This document shows, one piece after another, positions 20,301-28,957 of a stretch of 64,000 nt of DNA. The stretch's first letter is position 1. Every line of letters starts with the position of its first letter. The position numbers and the translations under genes are program-made. This stretch comes from CAJQQK01 sp963696075 (GTDB lineage Bacteria; Pseudomonadota; Alphaproteobacteria; Rhizobiales; Hyphomicrobiaceae). The notes below the pieces were generated by a model, which was not told where the DNA came from, did no database searches, and saw nothing but the letters and a program-made list of their open reading frames with translations. The stretch lies in assembly GCA_963696075.1 (NCBI GenBank), contig CAVOJD010000008.1:186001-250000 (forward strand), in the 5' to 3' direction.

Positions 20301-21047
20301 TCACTCGGCCTTTTTCTGCTCGACCGCGAGCGTGTTTGCGAACAGGAAGAATGCGATCATCGAAAGATAGAAGATCACCGACGGCAACCCGATCAGCCCG
20401 CGCGTGATCTGTTCGAAGTGCGACAGGAAGCTCATCGACTCGAGACCGGAGACGATGAACGCCGGCGCCCATTCCCGGAAGAAGCCCAGCACCAGATTGA
20501 GCCCCGCCATGATGAACAGGAAACAGATCAGCGCCGACACAATGAACGCGATGACCTGGTTCTTCGTCAGCGCGGAAATGAACGAGCCGATCGACAGATA
20601 CGCCCCCGCCATCAGGAAGCTGCCGATGTAGCTGGCCAGGATCACGCCGTTATCCGGCTCCCCGAGCATGTTGACGGTAATCCAGATCGGGAACGTCAAC
20701 ACCAGCGCGACGCCGATGAAGCCCCACGCCGCCAGAAACTTGCCCACAATCGCCTGCCATGGCGCAATCGGCAGCGTCATGAGCAGCTCGATCGTCCCCG
20801 CTTTGCGCTCCTCCGCCCACAGCCGCATCGCCACCGCCGGCACCAGCATCAGATAGAGCCAGGGGTGATACTGGAAGAAGGGATAGAGGTCCGCCTGTCC
20901 TCGCCCGAACAGATTGCCGACGTAGAATGCAAAAGCACTCGTCAGCGCAACGAAGATGACGACGAAGACGAACGCGAGCGCCGTATTGAAGTAGCCGGCA
21001 AATTCGCGCTTTGCGATGATCCAGACGTTACGCACCGGCCCCTCCAT
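20301..21047 (-). CDS. ABC-2 type permease (GldF-like)
   Basis: A 248-residue membrane protein with about six hydrophobic segments and the ABC-2 signature surroundings: an N-terminal KREFAGYF amphipathic stretch before the first helix, AEERKAGTIELLMTLPI, and a C-terminal helix before QKKAE. It forms the membrane part of an exporter with the ATPase gene, which it overlaps by 20 bases, and with the GldG-like protein. Fused NosY/GldF-like permeases of this size act as homodimers. Substrate is unknown. Confidence 0.88.
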   Translation of the reverse strand: MEGPVRNVWIIAKREFAGYFNTALAFVFVVIFVALTSAFAFYVGNLFGRGQADLYPFFQYHPWLYLMLVPAVAMRLWAEERKAGTIELLMTLPIAPWQAIVGKFLAAWGFIGVALVLTFPIWITVNMLGEPDNGVILASYIGSFLMAGAYLSIGSFISALTKNQVIAFIVSALICFLFIMAGLNLVLGFFREWAPAFIVSGLESMSFLSHFEQITRGLIGLPSVIFYLSMIAFFLFANTLAVEQKKAE

Positions 21048-22050
21048 TGTTTGCTTGGGCGATCACGTTGGCAGCCCGCGCTTCAGCATGGGTGTCATGT
21101 GTCGTGATCTCGCGGAAGACATCATCGAGCCGGCCCCGCTCGACATAAATCTGGTCGACCGTGATCGACTTGTCGCGCAGCGCCGAAGCGACCTCCGAGA
21201 CGATCTCGCGGTGACCGTTGGCAAGCGCCCTGAACTGAACCTGCCCGTTCACGCGCGCCACTTCTTCGACACCGCTGACATTGGCAAGCCCCTTGAGCAC
21301 GGCCGCCGCCGAAACCGATGCCGCCTCGGGCACATCGACCGTAACGGCGTTGTGATACGGCAGCCGCTTCTGCAGCTCTTCCGCCGTCCCATCCGCCACC
21401 ACCCGGCCGCGGTCAATGATCACCGCCCGCGTACAAACCGCCTCGACCTCTTCGAGGATATGCGTCGAGACAACGATCGCCTTGTCCGCCGCCATCTCCT
21501 CGATCAGCGAGCGCACATGGTATTTCTGGTTGGGATCGAGGCCATCGGTCGGCTCGTCCAGGATCAGGATTTCCGGATCGTGCAGGATCGCCTGCGCCAG
21601 CCCGACGCGGCGCTTGTAGCCTTTGGAGAGCGTCTCGATCCGCTGCTCCATCACGCCGTGAAGCCCCGTTTTCTCACCCGCCACCTCAACCTTGCGATCG
21701 CGGTCAGCGCCATCAAAGCCCCGGATCTCGGCGACAAACTTCAGGAACGATCGCGGTGTCATGTCGCCGTAGGCCGGTGCGCCCTCAGGCAGATATCCGA
21801 TCCGCCGTTTCGCTTCCAGCGGACGCTCGCCCATATCGGTGCCGCCAATCAGCACGCGTCCCTCATCAGGCTCGAGAAAGCCCGTGATCATCTTCATGGT
21901 CGTCGACTTGCCAGCCCCGTTCGGGCCCAGAAAACCCAACACCTCACCGCGCGCGACGCTGAGAGTAATCCCGTTCACCGCGGTAATATCGCCAAAGCGC
22001 TTGATCAGGCGTTCGGTTTTGATCAGCGATGGTTTAACCGGTTCCGTCAT
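21028..22050 (-). CDS. ABC transporter ATP-binding protein (GldA-like)
   Basis: A 340-residue ATPase with Walker A GPNGAGKST near residue 45, signature LSKGYKRRVG near 145, Walker B ILILDEPTDGLDP, and the H-loop STHILEEVEAVC. The C-terminal 100 residues form the DUF4162-like extension seen in ABC-2 exporters. It opens the exporter operon, and AGGGATC precedes the ATG. With the permease, the GldG-like protein and the DUF4340 protein it makes a full transport module whose substrate cannot be told from sequence. Confidence 0.92.
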   Translation of the reverse strand: MTEPVKPSLIKTERLIKRFGDITAVNGITLSVARGEVLGFLGPNGAGKSTTMKMITGFLEPDEGRVLIGGTDMGERPLEAKRRIGYLPEGAPAYGDMTPRSFLKFVAEIRGFDGADRDRKVEVAGEKTGLHGVMEQRIETLSKGYKRRVGLAQAILHDPEILILDEPTDGLDPNQKYHVRSLIEEMAADKAIVVSTHILEEVEAVCTRAVIIDRGRVVADGTAEELQKRLPYHNAVTVDVPEAASVSAAAVLKGLANVSGVEEVARVNGQVQFRALANGHREIVSEVASALRDKSITVDQIYVERGRLDDVFREITTHDTHAEARAANVIAQANNGGAGA

Positions 22051-22335
22051 GAGATCCCTGTATTCTGTTTCAGCCTGAAGTCTGGCCTGGCAAATGCCGC
22101 CTCACGTCTCGTTGAGACGCTGGGACCAGTCTCCAAATCGAACGGCGGGGGCAGGCTCCCGGGATGGGTCTGCTGTTGGTGTGTCCGGCCGCGCTCCAAC
22201 CCCGGACAAGCTCGGAGTTAGTGCAGCCGATGGCACTGTCAACCTTCGAGTGCCAGTCGCAATGGTCGAAAGTCAAGGCCGACCGCAAAAAGACATGAAA
22301 TTCTAAGGCCGTGAGATCATGGCTGGAAACCAGCC

Positions 22336-23568
22336 TTAACGCCGGAAAAGACGCGCATCCTGGGGCGTTGGGTCGTGTGGCAGGCGCTGGCGGGCGTTTT
22401 CCCTGAGCGCCTCTGCGATCAGCGTATCGAGCAGTTCGGAGAACAGGATCGGCTCCGCCATCGCCTCCCACAGGAAGTAGCCGAACGATCCGGGACACGG
22501 ATTGACCTCGTTGAGCCATATCTCTCCGGTGACCTCGTTACCGATGAAATCGATCCTGGGTGCCCCGGTCCCATTGACCGCCGTGAACGCCTCGTCCGCC
22601 CAGGCCCTGATCTTGTCTTCAAGTCCTTGCGGCAACGTCGGATTGAGCTCCCGCGTCAGCGACAGCATGCCCTCGCTGCTCTGCCCGGGCGTCTTCGCCC
22701 CGCCCGTCTTCTTACCCCCGCCGGAGAGGTATTTCTCCTTAAAATCCAGTAATTCTTCCGTCCGCTTCGGCCGTTCGATCGCGGACGTCCTCACCGCGCC
22801 GTCGATCCGCGCGACAGCCACGTTGTATTCGATCATGTTCTCGACGAACGGTTCGAGGATCGCGCTCGTATCGTACTGGAAGATCGCCGGCAGCACTTCC
22901 GCCAGCGCCTCCAGGGTCTGAACCTTCGCAACGCCGATGCTCGATCCCAGGTGCGTCGGCTTGATGATCCAGGGCCCCTTGAGATCGCCGACGATGTCAC
23001 GAAGCTCGGATTGAGGGATCAATAATCCCTCCTGCGGCCGCTTGATTTCGCGAAACGGCAGCATCTCGATCTGGGTCCCCGCCAGCATCCGTTTCGTCGC
23101 GACCTTGTCCATCAGAACGGCCGACGCCATCGTCCGCATGCCGGTATACGGCACCTTTGCCGTCTCGAGCGCGCCCTGCACCTGACCATCCTCCCCCACA
23201 AGTCCGTGGAAACAGGGAATGGCGACGTCAAAGGCGATGCGCGACGCCCCGCCCGACAGCCCGAGCCGCCCCAGTCCGGCCCGCGCCAGCAGCCCGGCAT
23301 TGACCTTGATCAGGCCAGGTTTCTGGTTTGCCGTCAGATCCAGCGTCACCTGGTCGAGTGTCTTCAGCGTCTCCTCGGACGGCAGATACGTCTCGCGGCG
23401 CGACAACGCCGCCCCCGTCCACCATCGCCCATCCGTCGCCAGATAGACCGGCACAACCTGATAAAGGCTCCGGTCGAGCGCCCCCATCACCTGCAGCGCG
23501 GAAACCACGCTGACATCGTGCTCCGGCGAACGTCCCCCGAAGAGGACGGCAATCGTCTTTTGAGCCAT
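22336..23568 (-). CDS. D-alanine--D-alanine ligase family protein (ATP-grasp), with an insertion
   Basis: A 410-residue ATP-grasp ligase with the Ddl N-terminus (VLFGGRSPEHDVSVVSA), the HGLVGEDG and TGMRTMASAVLMDK region, the ATP-lid segment KPTHLGSSIGV, and the Mg-binding C-terminus IDFIGNEVTGEIWLNEVNPCPG. Classic Ddl enzymes have 300-370 residues. The excess lies mainly near residues 270-310, a Gly/Lys/Ser-rich segment containing SGGGKKTGGAK inside the lid region. The start at 23568 is fixed by GGGAGCGGGTG upstream. It is divergent from a hydrolase and a Mur-ligase-like gene rather than in a dcw cluster, so it may be a paralogue making a different dipeptide or depsipeptide (inference). Confidence 0.85.
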   Translation of the reverse strand: MAQKTIAVLFGGRSPEHDVSVVSALQVMGALDRSLYQVVPVYLATDGRWWTGAALSRRETYLPSEETLKTLDQVTLDLTANQKPGLIKVNAGLLARAGLGRLGLSGGASRIAFDVAIPCFHGLVGEDGQVQGALETAKVPYTGMRTMASAVLMDKVATKRMLAGTQIEMLPFREIKRPQEGLLIPQSELRDIVGDLKGPWIIKPTHLGSSIGVAKVQTLEALAEVLPAIFQYDTSAILEPFVENMIEYNVAVARIDGAVRTSAIERPKRTEELLDFKEKYLSGGGKKTGGAKTPGQSSEGMLSLTRELNPTLPQGLEDKIRAWADEAFTAVNGTGAPRIDFIGNEVTGEIWLNEVNPCPGSFGYFLWEAMAEPILFSELLDTLIAEALRENARQRLPHDPTPQDARLFRR

Positions 23569-23844
23569 CACCCGCTCCCTCGATCCACCCCGCGGCGCCC
23601 AACAGCCTGACAGCGCCCGTCTATCGTCCGGCAGAATAGGCGAATTCTGCTGACTGCAGCATGATTTAACCAATCTCAACAAAACCAAGCTACGATTTCC
23701 AAATCAAACCGTCTGCCCCGGCACCGACGCCATACTGCAACGCTGTCGGTTTGGCCAATGCCGCCCCGCCGTTTTCCAGCTTGCCGCCCCGGCGACGTTT
23801 ACCACGCTTGCGCCGATCCCGCCGCCATCCGATAAACCCGCCCG

Positions 23845-24669
23845 ATGACCACCGAATCACCCAACACCGCCGGCTCGCCCATGTCCCCCGATAGCGGACC
23901 GGACTACGACCTCGCCCGCCTCGCCGTCGACCGTCTCGGCGGGCCAGGCGGCCGCTTTCATTTCGTCTGGGGCCATGGCTGGGGCCAGAACCGCGACGCC
24001 ATGAAGGGCCTCGCCCAATCACTCTTCGCCCTCGGCACCCACGATTTCCTCGATTTTCCAGGCTTCGGCGCCTCCCCCCGCCCCGCAGCGACCTGGACCA
24101 CCGCCGACTACGCCGACCTTGTCCACCGCTGGCTCGCGGACAACAAGACCGGCGCCCCCGTCGTCTGGGTCGGCCATTCCTTCGGCGGCCGCGTCGGCAT
24201 CCAGCTCGCAGCCCGCCACCCCGATGCCGTCGCCCACGTCGCCTTGATCGCAGCAGCCGGCCTGCCCCGGCAACGCTCAGCGATTGAACAGGCACGCCTC
24301 AAGGGCCGCGTCTGGACCTACAAGACCCTCAAACGCCTCGCCCCCCTGGCCGGCATCTCCGAAGACGACCTCCGCCGCAAGTTCGGCAGCGCCGACTACC
24401 AGTCCGCCGGCGCCATGCGCGACATCTTCCTCGAAGTCATCCGCGAGGACCTCACCGACCAGGCCCGCCGCATCACCTGCCCCGTCCAGCTCATCTACGG
24501 CGGCGCCGACACCGAGACCCCGCCCGAGATCGGCCGCCGTCTGGATGCCCTCATCCCCAATTCCCGGCTGACCGTCCTCGATGGCCTGGACCATTACTCC
24601 GTGCTCGGCGACGGCCGCCATCAGGTCGCCAAACGCCTGAAAACCTGGCTTGAGGAGACCGCCAAATGA
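23845..24669 (+). CDS. Alpha/beta hydrolase
   Basis: A 274-residue alpha/beta-hydrolase fold protein without signal peptide. It has the oxyanion-hole region FVWGHGWG, a nucleophile elbow GHSFGG with Ser near residue 114, an acid in YGGADTETPPE near 220, and a catalytic His in GLDHYSVLG near 250. A short cap domain follows the elbow. The TGA overlaps the ATG of the Mur-ligase-like gene (ATGA at 24666-24669), so the two are co-translated and probably function together. Family members are esterases, amidases or acyl hydrolases; the substrate is unknown. An internal ATG at 23881 is an alternative start. Confidence 0.88.
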   Translation: MTTESPNTAGSPMSPDSGPDYDLARLAVDRLGGPGGRFHFVWGHGWGQNRDAMKGLAQSLFALGTHDFLDFPGFGASPRPAATWTTADYADLVHRWLADNKTGAPVVWVGHSFGGRVGIQLAARHPDAVAHVALIAAAGLPRQRSAIEQARLKGRVWTYKTLKRLAPLAGISEDDLRRKFGSADYQSAGAMRDIFLEVIREDLTDQARRITCPVQLIYGGADTETPPEIGRRLDALIPNSRLTVLDGLDHYSVLGDGRHQVAKRLKTWLEETAK

Positions 24670-26270
24670 CCTGGGCCAGCCTCTCCGCGCTCTTCGTCCT
24701 GTTCGCCGCCATCGTCTTCGCCGCCCGGCGACTGTTGCGCTACCTGCACATCTTCCAGCAGGAAGAATACGACGCCGGCCGCTTTCTCAACTGGCTCTTC
24801 TCGTCCCTGACCTTCGACAAGAAGCTCACCGCCGCCCTTGGCCTGCTGATCATCCTCGCCGCCACCACCAATGTCGGTGCGATCACGCTCAACCTGGCCT
24901 TGGGGCTGGCCTTCGCACTCAGCGCCACCTTGGAAGCCGATCCCCGCGCCGACGCCAAGAAAAAGCTCGTCCTCACCCAGCGCGCCACCCGCATCCTTGG
25001 CACCACCTTCCTGCTCGCCTTCATCGCCGCCTGTCTGGCCCTCACGTTCGCCGCCCCCTGGTCATGGCTCGTCTTCGTCCAGCTCCTGCCCGTCATCCTG
25101 GTCGCCGCCAACGCCCTCCTCGCACCTTACGAAAAGCGCATCCAGGACGGTTTCCGCCAAAGCGCCGAAGCCCGCCTCGCCGAAGTCGACCCGACCGTCA
25201 TCGGCATCACCGGCTCGTTCGGCAAGACCTCCGTCAAGCACATCCTCGGCCACGTCCTCGAACTCAACACCAACACCCTCTACACCCCCGGCAGCGTCAA
25301 CACCGTGATGGGCATCAGCCGCATCATCAATGAACGCCTCGCCGACGATTGCCGTTATTTCATCGTCGAGATGGGCGCCTATGGCGTCGGGTCGATCAAA
25401 CGCCTGACGGATTTCACCCCTCCGAAACACGGCATCCTCACCGCCATCGGCGCCGCCCACTACGAACGCTTCAAGGACCTCGAAACCGTCGCCCGCGCCA
25501 AATTCGAACTCACCAACGCGGTGCAAGCAGCCGGCGGCAAAATGGTCATCGACGAGCAGATCCTGGAGCGCGCCTACGCCCGCGAACGCGTCGACGCGGA
25601 CCGGGAAAGCTTCATTATCGTTGGTGAAAGCGACGCCGCCGACCTGAAGATCCGCTCGATCACCCAGACCGAGCGCGGTCTCACCGTCACTCTCGATGAA
25701 GTCGGCGAAACCGTTGAACTCTTCGCGCCCCTCTACGGCACCCACCACGGCCGCAACATGGCGCTCACCTACGCCCTCGCCCGCCATCTCGGGCTCGACC
25801 GTGACCGCATCCTCACCGCGCTCCGCTCAACACCGCAGGTCGCCCACCGCCTCGAAGTCAAGCGCCCGGCCTCCGGCGTCATCTACCTCGATGACGCCTA
25901 CAATTCGAACCCCACCGGCTTCGCCAGCGCCCTCGACCTGATGCAGATCCTGAAGCCCGACACCGGTCGCCGCATCCTCGTCACGCCCGGTATGGCGGAA
26001 CTGGGCGAAAAGCACGACGAGGACCACCTCACCCTCGGCAAGAAAGCCGCCGCCTCGGTCGACATCGCCCTCATCGTCAAGCCCGAACGCATCCCCACTT
26101 TCCTCGACGGCCTCGCAGCCAGCGCCGCCACCCACCCCGGCCCAGAAGTCCACACCTTCGACACCTTCGCCGCCGCCCGCGCCTGGCTCGACCAGAACGA
26201 AAAAGCCGGCGACGTCGTCCTCATCGAAAACGACCTCCCCGACCTCTACGAACGCACGTTTCCAACTTGA
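24666..26270 (+). CDS. Membrane-anchored Mur ligase family protein (MurF-like)
   Basis: A 534-residue protein. Residues 1-150 contain about four hydrophobic helices, which are absent from canonical MurF. The rest is a Mur ligase: the P-loop ITGSFGKTSVK near residue 180, EMGAYGVGSIK near 235, AAHYERF (AxHxE/RF type) near 265, the HxxGRNMALTYALA start of the C-terminal part, and a YLDDAYNSNPTGF segment near 405 like that of MurF. Mur ligases join an amino acid or dipeptide to a carboxylate with ATP. MurF adds D-Ala-D-Ala, which fits the neighbouring Ddl-like gene. Membrane tethering implies a lipid-linked or cell-envelope acceptor (inference). True murF is expected in the dcw cluster elsewhere. 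Confidence 0.88.
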   Translation: MTWASLSALFVLFAAIVFAARRLLRYLHIFQQEEYDAGRFLNWLFSSLTFDKKLTAALGLLIILAATTNVGAITLNLALGLAFALSATLEADPRADAKKKLVLTQRATRILGTTFLLAFIAACLALTFAAPWSWLVFVQLLPVILVAANALLAPYEKRIQDGFRQSAEARLAEVDPTVIGITGSFGKTSVKHILGHVLELNTNTLYTPGSVNTVMGISRIINERLADDCRYFIVEMGAYGVGSIKRLTDFTPPKHGILTAIGAAHYERFKDLETVARAKFELTNAVQAAGGKMVIDEQILERAYARERVDADRESFIIVGESDAADLKIRSITQTERGLTVTLDEVGETVELFAPLYGTHHGRNMALTYALARHLGLDRDRILTALRSTPQVAHRLEVKRPASGVIYLDDAYNSNPTGFASALDLMQILKPDTGRRILVTPGMAELGEKHDEDHLTLGKKAAASVDIALIVKPERIPTFLDGLAASAATHPGPEVHTFDTFAAARAWLDQNEKAGDVVLIENDLPDLYERTFPT

Positions 26271-26385
26271 AACTCATCAGCGCTGTGTTAGCCGCTTGAA
26301 GCCGAACGCGCCTCACCCATAAACGTCATCCCAGTGCTTGTCACACCGCTATCCCGTTAGGCTCGCTGTGGTGAAGCAAATTTAG

Positions 26386-26496
26386 GTGTCATCCCGACCG
26401 ACCGTAGGGAGAGCCGGGACCCAGGGCCACTTGCCGAAGCCTCGAAGTCTCCTGCCCTGGGTCCCGGGTCTGCGCTGCGCTCCGCCCGGATGACAC
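26386..26496. repeat. 111-bp nested palindromic intergenic repeat
   Basis: The outer arms GTGTCATCC (26386-26394) and GGATGACAC (26488-26496) enclose inner arms CCGGGACCCAGGG (26414-26426) and CCCTGGGTCCCGG (26455-26467), both perfect. The GTCATCC...CCGGGACCCAGGG layout resembles intergenic palindromic elements common in alphaproteobacteria. It contains no gene and lies about 115 bases after the Mur-ligase gene, where it may also act as a transcript-end structure. Confidence 0.75.
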
Positions 26497-26535
26497 AATT
26501 AGAATCGGCACGGGTCATAACTGCAGCCACCACCC

Positions 26536-26670
26536 GTAGGTCAGGCCTTTTCGGCCCGACATTCGGCACTCGCTCGCAATAACGGCGTGCCGGAATGGAC
26601 CTATGATGTTCGTCCCGCTACACGCGCATGCCATGACGCGCTGTTGTCGGGCCGAAAAGGCCCGACCTAC
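26536..26670. repeat. Inverted pair of 26-bp REP-like units
   Basis: A 26-base unit at 26536-26561 (starting GTAGGTC, ending GGCCCGACA) occurs in inverted orientation at 26645-26670 with one mismatch; 83 bases separate them. Each unit is itself a hairpin (GGCC-TTTT-GGCC core). A third, more diverged copy lies at 28269-28294 and shares the preceding CCACCC. The pairing is typical of REP/BIME elements. Confidence 0.75.
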
Positions 26671-26772
26671 CTGCTATTTTTCGAGGCAATCTTTTCTTCA
26701 CATAACCCAACATTCCCACAACAATTTTGTTGGGCTACGCGTGGGGCTAGTACCGGGTCTCAAGGCGAATGC

Positions 26773-27087
26773 TCAGGCCACGCTAACCCCACCTACGGCC
26801 TGACACATGCTACGGGCTGCTCCTATCGAGTTATTGAACTCCAACGCTGCAAGCGCCTGCGGTCCGATTGGAGATCCGACCCCGATGCCGAAGCCGTTCT
26901 CCATGTCGGTCCAGGGTCCCGGAGCGAATGGATCTACCAGAGCGAGTGATGGAAGCGTAAAATCATCATCGGTGCCGCGGTAGCCGATGATTTTCGTGCC
27001 GTCGCTTAACGTGTATTCCTGCGCGAAGAAGCCAATTGTTTCTGATCGAGTTTCGGCGCCGAGAGCGCCAACTAGGCTCCATTTTGA
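26773..27087 (-). pseudogene. Remnant of a lipase-like (DUF2974/class 3 lipase-like) protein
   Basis: A 104-codon open stretch on the minus strand without a proper start, bounded by TGA at 27088-27090 and 26773-26775. Its translation has the coherent features of the N-terminal part of secreted lipase-like proteins: SDGTKIIGYRGTDDD followed by DMENGFGIGVGSP and QALAALEFNNSI. This resembles the ISYRGT-D...GYGIG...QA-A-FY pattern of DUF2974 or class 3 lipase-like proteins (recognised by eye, not searched). The Ser-His catalytic part is missing, so this is probably a decayed or truncated gene in the repeat-rich spacer. Confidence 0.5.
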
Positions 27088-27333
27088 TCACCAGACGAAC
27101 TTCCTATCGTCGCATCGCCAATTTGGCCGGTTCCTCGGACAGGTCAAGCCCGACATTGTAGCCGCGATGATAAACATCAATGCCAGAACAGCGCGAAACA
27201 GATCATCTTTCGAAATGGTATCGGTCATAGACATCACTGTCTTCCAGTACCTTGTCAGTTTCAATGATTTGACCGATTGGCAAGTAGTGTATCATTACGA
27301 CCGAGCCTCAATCATCGCCGGAGGAGCATCGTT

Positions 27334-28068
27334 CTATCTTTCGATCAATCTCGATCTTCGCGGGTCCATCGCGGTAAGCCGAAAGCCATAGTGAGACCAT
27401 TCGGCAGTCGGTTCATGAGCTTTTCGTCGGACGTTCTCGATTGAGAAAGTCATCAAATCAAGGCTTCGTCCTGGAACGATTGAGCATTTCCAGGCCCAAT
27501 AGCTGTATCCGAAGGGCGGCCCAAGCCTTTGAGAGGGAACGGCCACCCAAGACGGGATTTATGTTCGCTTTGGGGTCGACCGCCGGAAGTGGGAAGATCT
27601 GACGCGGCGTTTCATTGGCATCGGGATGCAGCGGCCAATTTTTCCCGAAGTATCGGCCGCTTCCCAATCGAGGCACGTATATTGACCACGGCAGTCGGCA
27701 AAGGAGACACCCATTCGCTGTGATGCCTGGCGACATGATCGAAGCCACGGAGATTGCCGCTCAGAGATCGCGAAGATCACCGCGCCATCAGGGAGCGTGA
27801 TCATGGGCGCAACGCCCTTGGCCGAAAATAACGGTAAGCATCCTCCGCTTGCCCCGCTGCCGCTGAAGCCCCACCATGGACACGAGTTTACTTCCTGCCT
27901 CGCCTCGATCACCGACGATGCTGAGTAGGGCGTTCCATCGACCCGCACATTGATCGTCAGTTTGTAGCGGAACGTCTCGCTGGTCGGCTGGCCGTCACCC
28001 CAAAATAGATATACGCCCACCATGAAGGCGAGGATCAAGAAGACGGGGCCAGTTCCCTTCAGACCCAT
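27334..28068 (-). pseudogene. Frameshifted membrane-anchored protein gene
   Basis: The 5' part (28068 to about 27650) encodes an N-terminal hydrophobic anchor (VFLILAFMVGVYLFW) and a beta-rich segment with YKLTINVRVDG and SSVIEAR, a pattern I associate with small hypothetical envelope proteins of alphaproteobacteria. Near 27640 the frame appears to shift: a second frame continues with NWPLHPDANETPRQIFPLP, and near 27550 a third with GPPFGYSYWAW. The single-frame ORF of 169 residues ends in a basic run of no family character. I read this as a decayed gene; sequencing error is an alternative. Confidence 0.5.
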
Positions 28069-28268
28069 GTTGATCGGCCTATTTTGGCTACGCAGTCTAC
28101 TGCGGTGACTTTCCTGCAGCTCGCTCGTGACATGTCAAACCTCGGCGTTCTCAATTGGTCTGACCCCAAGCTTGGCCAATGCTTCGGGCCCAACCAAGCG
28201 CGTGACAATCGGATGAATGCGCATCTGCGTGTCCTCGGTAGTGGGCCTGCTGGTCGCGCTTACCACCC

Positions 28269-28294
28269 GTAGGTCGGAACCCTTCGGCCCGACA
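28269..28294. repeat. Third REP-like unit
   Basis: This 26-base unit begins GTAGGTC and ends GGCCCGACA, matching the pair at 26536-26670 except in its centre, where AACCC replaces GCCTT. It lies just downstream of the DUF442 gene (minus strand), between that gene and the pseudogene block. Confidence 0.6.
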
Positions 28295-28301
28295 CGCCTC
28301 G

Positions 28302-28733
28302 TCACGCTCCCCTCGCAGCCATCGCCTCAATCCGCGGCGCCAACGCCCTCAGATCATACCCCGCTTCAGCCGCCTGACGCACAATCTCCGCTGTTTCCAT
28401 CTTCCCCGCCTGCGACATCGCCCACAGCATGATGCACCTGGTCCCCGATCGGCAATACGCCAGCACCGGCCCCGGCAGCCCATCCACGATCTCGCCGAAC
28501 CGCACGCCTTCTTCATCCGACATCTGCCCGCTGATCACCGGCTGCCAGACGATCTCAATCCCCTTGGCCTTCGCCGCCGCCTCGATCTCGCCGAACGCGA
28601 CCTGATCGCCCGACTCCCCATCCGGACGGTTGCACACGATCCCCTTGAACCCCTGGGCCGCAATCGCATCCACATCCGCCACGCTGATCTGCGGCGACAC
28701 CGAAAAACTCTCTGAAACCCGGCGTACCTGCAT
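28302..28733 (-). CDS. DUF442/BLH-type protein tyrosine phosphatase-like protein (TIGR01244 family)
   Basis: A 143-residue protein with the phosphatase-like fold found alone or at the N-terminus of the Blh sulfur dioxygenase. Recognisable segments are SVSPQISVADVDAIAAQGFK, CNRPDGES, and the P-loop-like CRSGTRC near residue 94, which fits the C-x5-R signature with Cys and Arg intact. Family members are annotated as sulfur transferases or phosphatases and often sit in sulfide-oxidation operons regulated by BigR. No dioxygenase or BigR gene is beside this one, so its substrate is open. It is a single-gene unit beside repeats. Confidence 0.85.
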   Translation of the reverse strand: MQVRRVSESFSVSPQISVADVDAIAAQGFKGIVCNRPDGESGDQVAFGEIEAAAKAKGIEIVWQPVISGQMSDEEGVRFGEIVDGLPGPVLAYCRSGTRCIMLWAMSQAGKMETAEIVRQAAEAGYDLRALAPRIEAMAARGA

Positions 28734-28957
28734 GAACCTGTCTCCTGTTCGTAAGCCCCGGACCCGTCCACAATGACCGGACCACGTCTACCGAGCCATG
28801 ATCTAGCACACGGCCTGTTCGCACCGAAATGTGCCCGCCCGCCGCAACGCGACTCCCCTGCGTTGACCGCCCCGCCAATCCATCAATTGACGCAGCCCCG
28901 CCAAGGTGCTCCGTTCTCGAAAACCGCATCCCACCGCCTCCCGACAGAGCACCCCAT

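Noticed and set aside
18386..20407. 673-residue plus-strand frame opposite the GldG-like gene
   Set aside because: The antisense frame of a well-supported gene; composition is typical of GC-driven shadow frames.
26987..27391. Plus-strand frame of 134 residues in the repeat-rich spacer
   Set aside because: The minus strand of its first part carries the lipase-like remnant with recognisable motifs; the plus translation has no family character.
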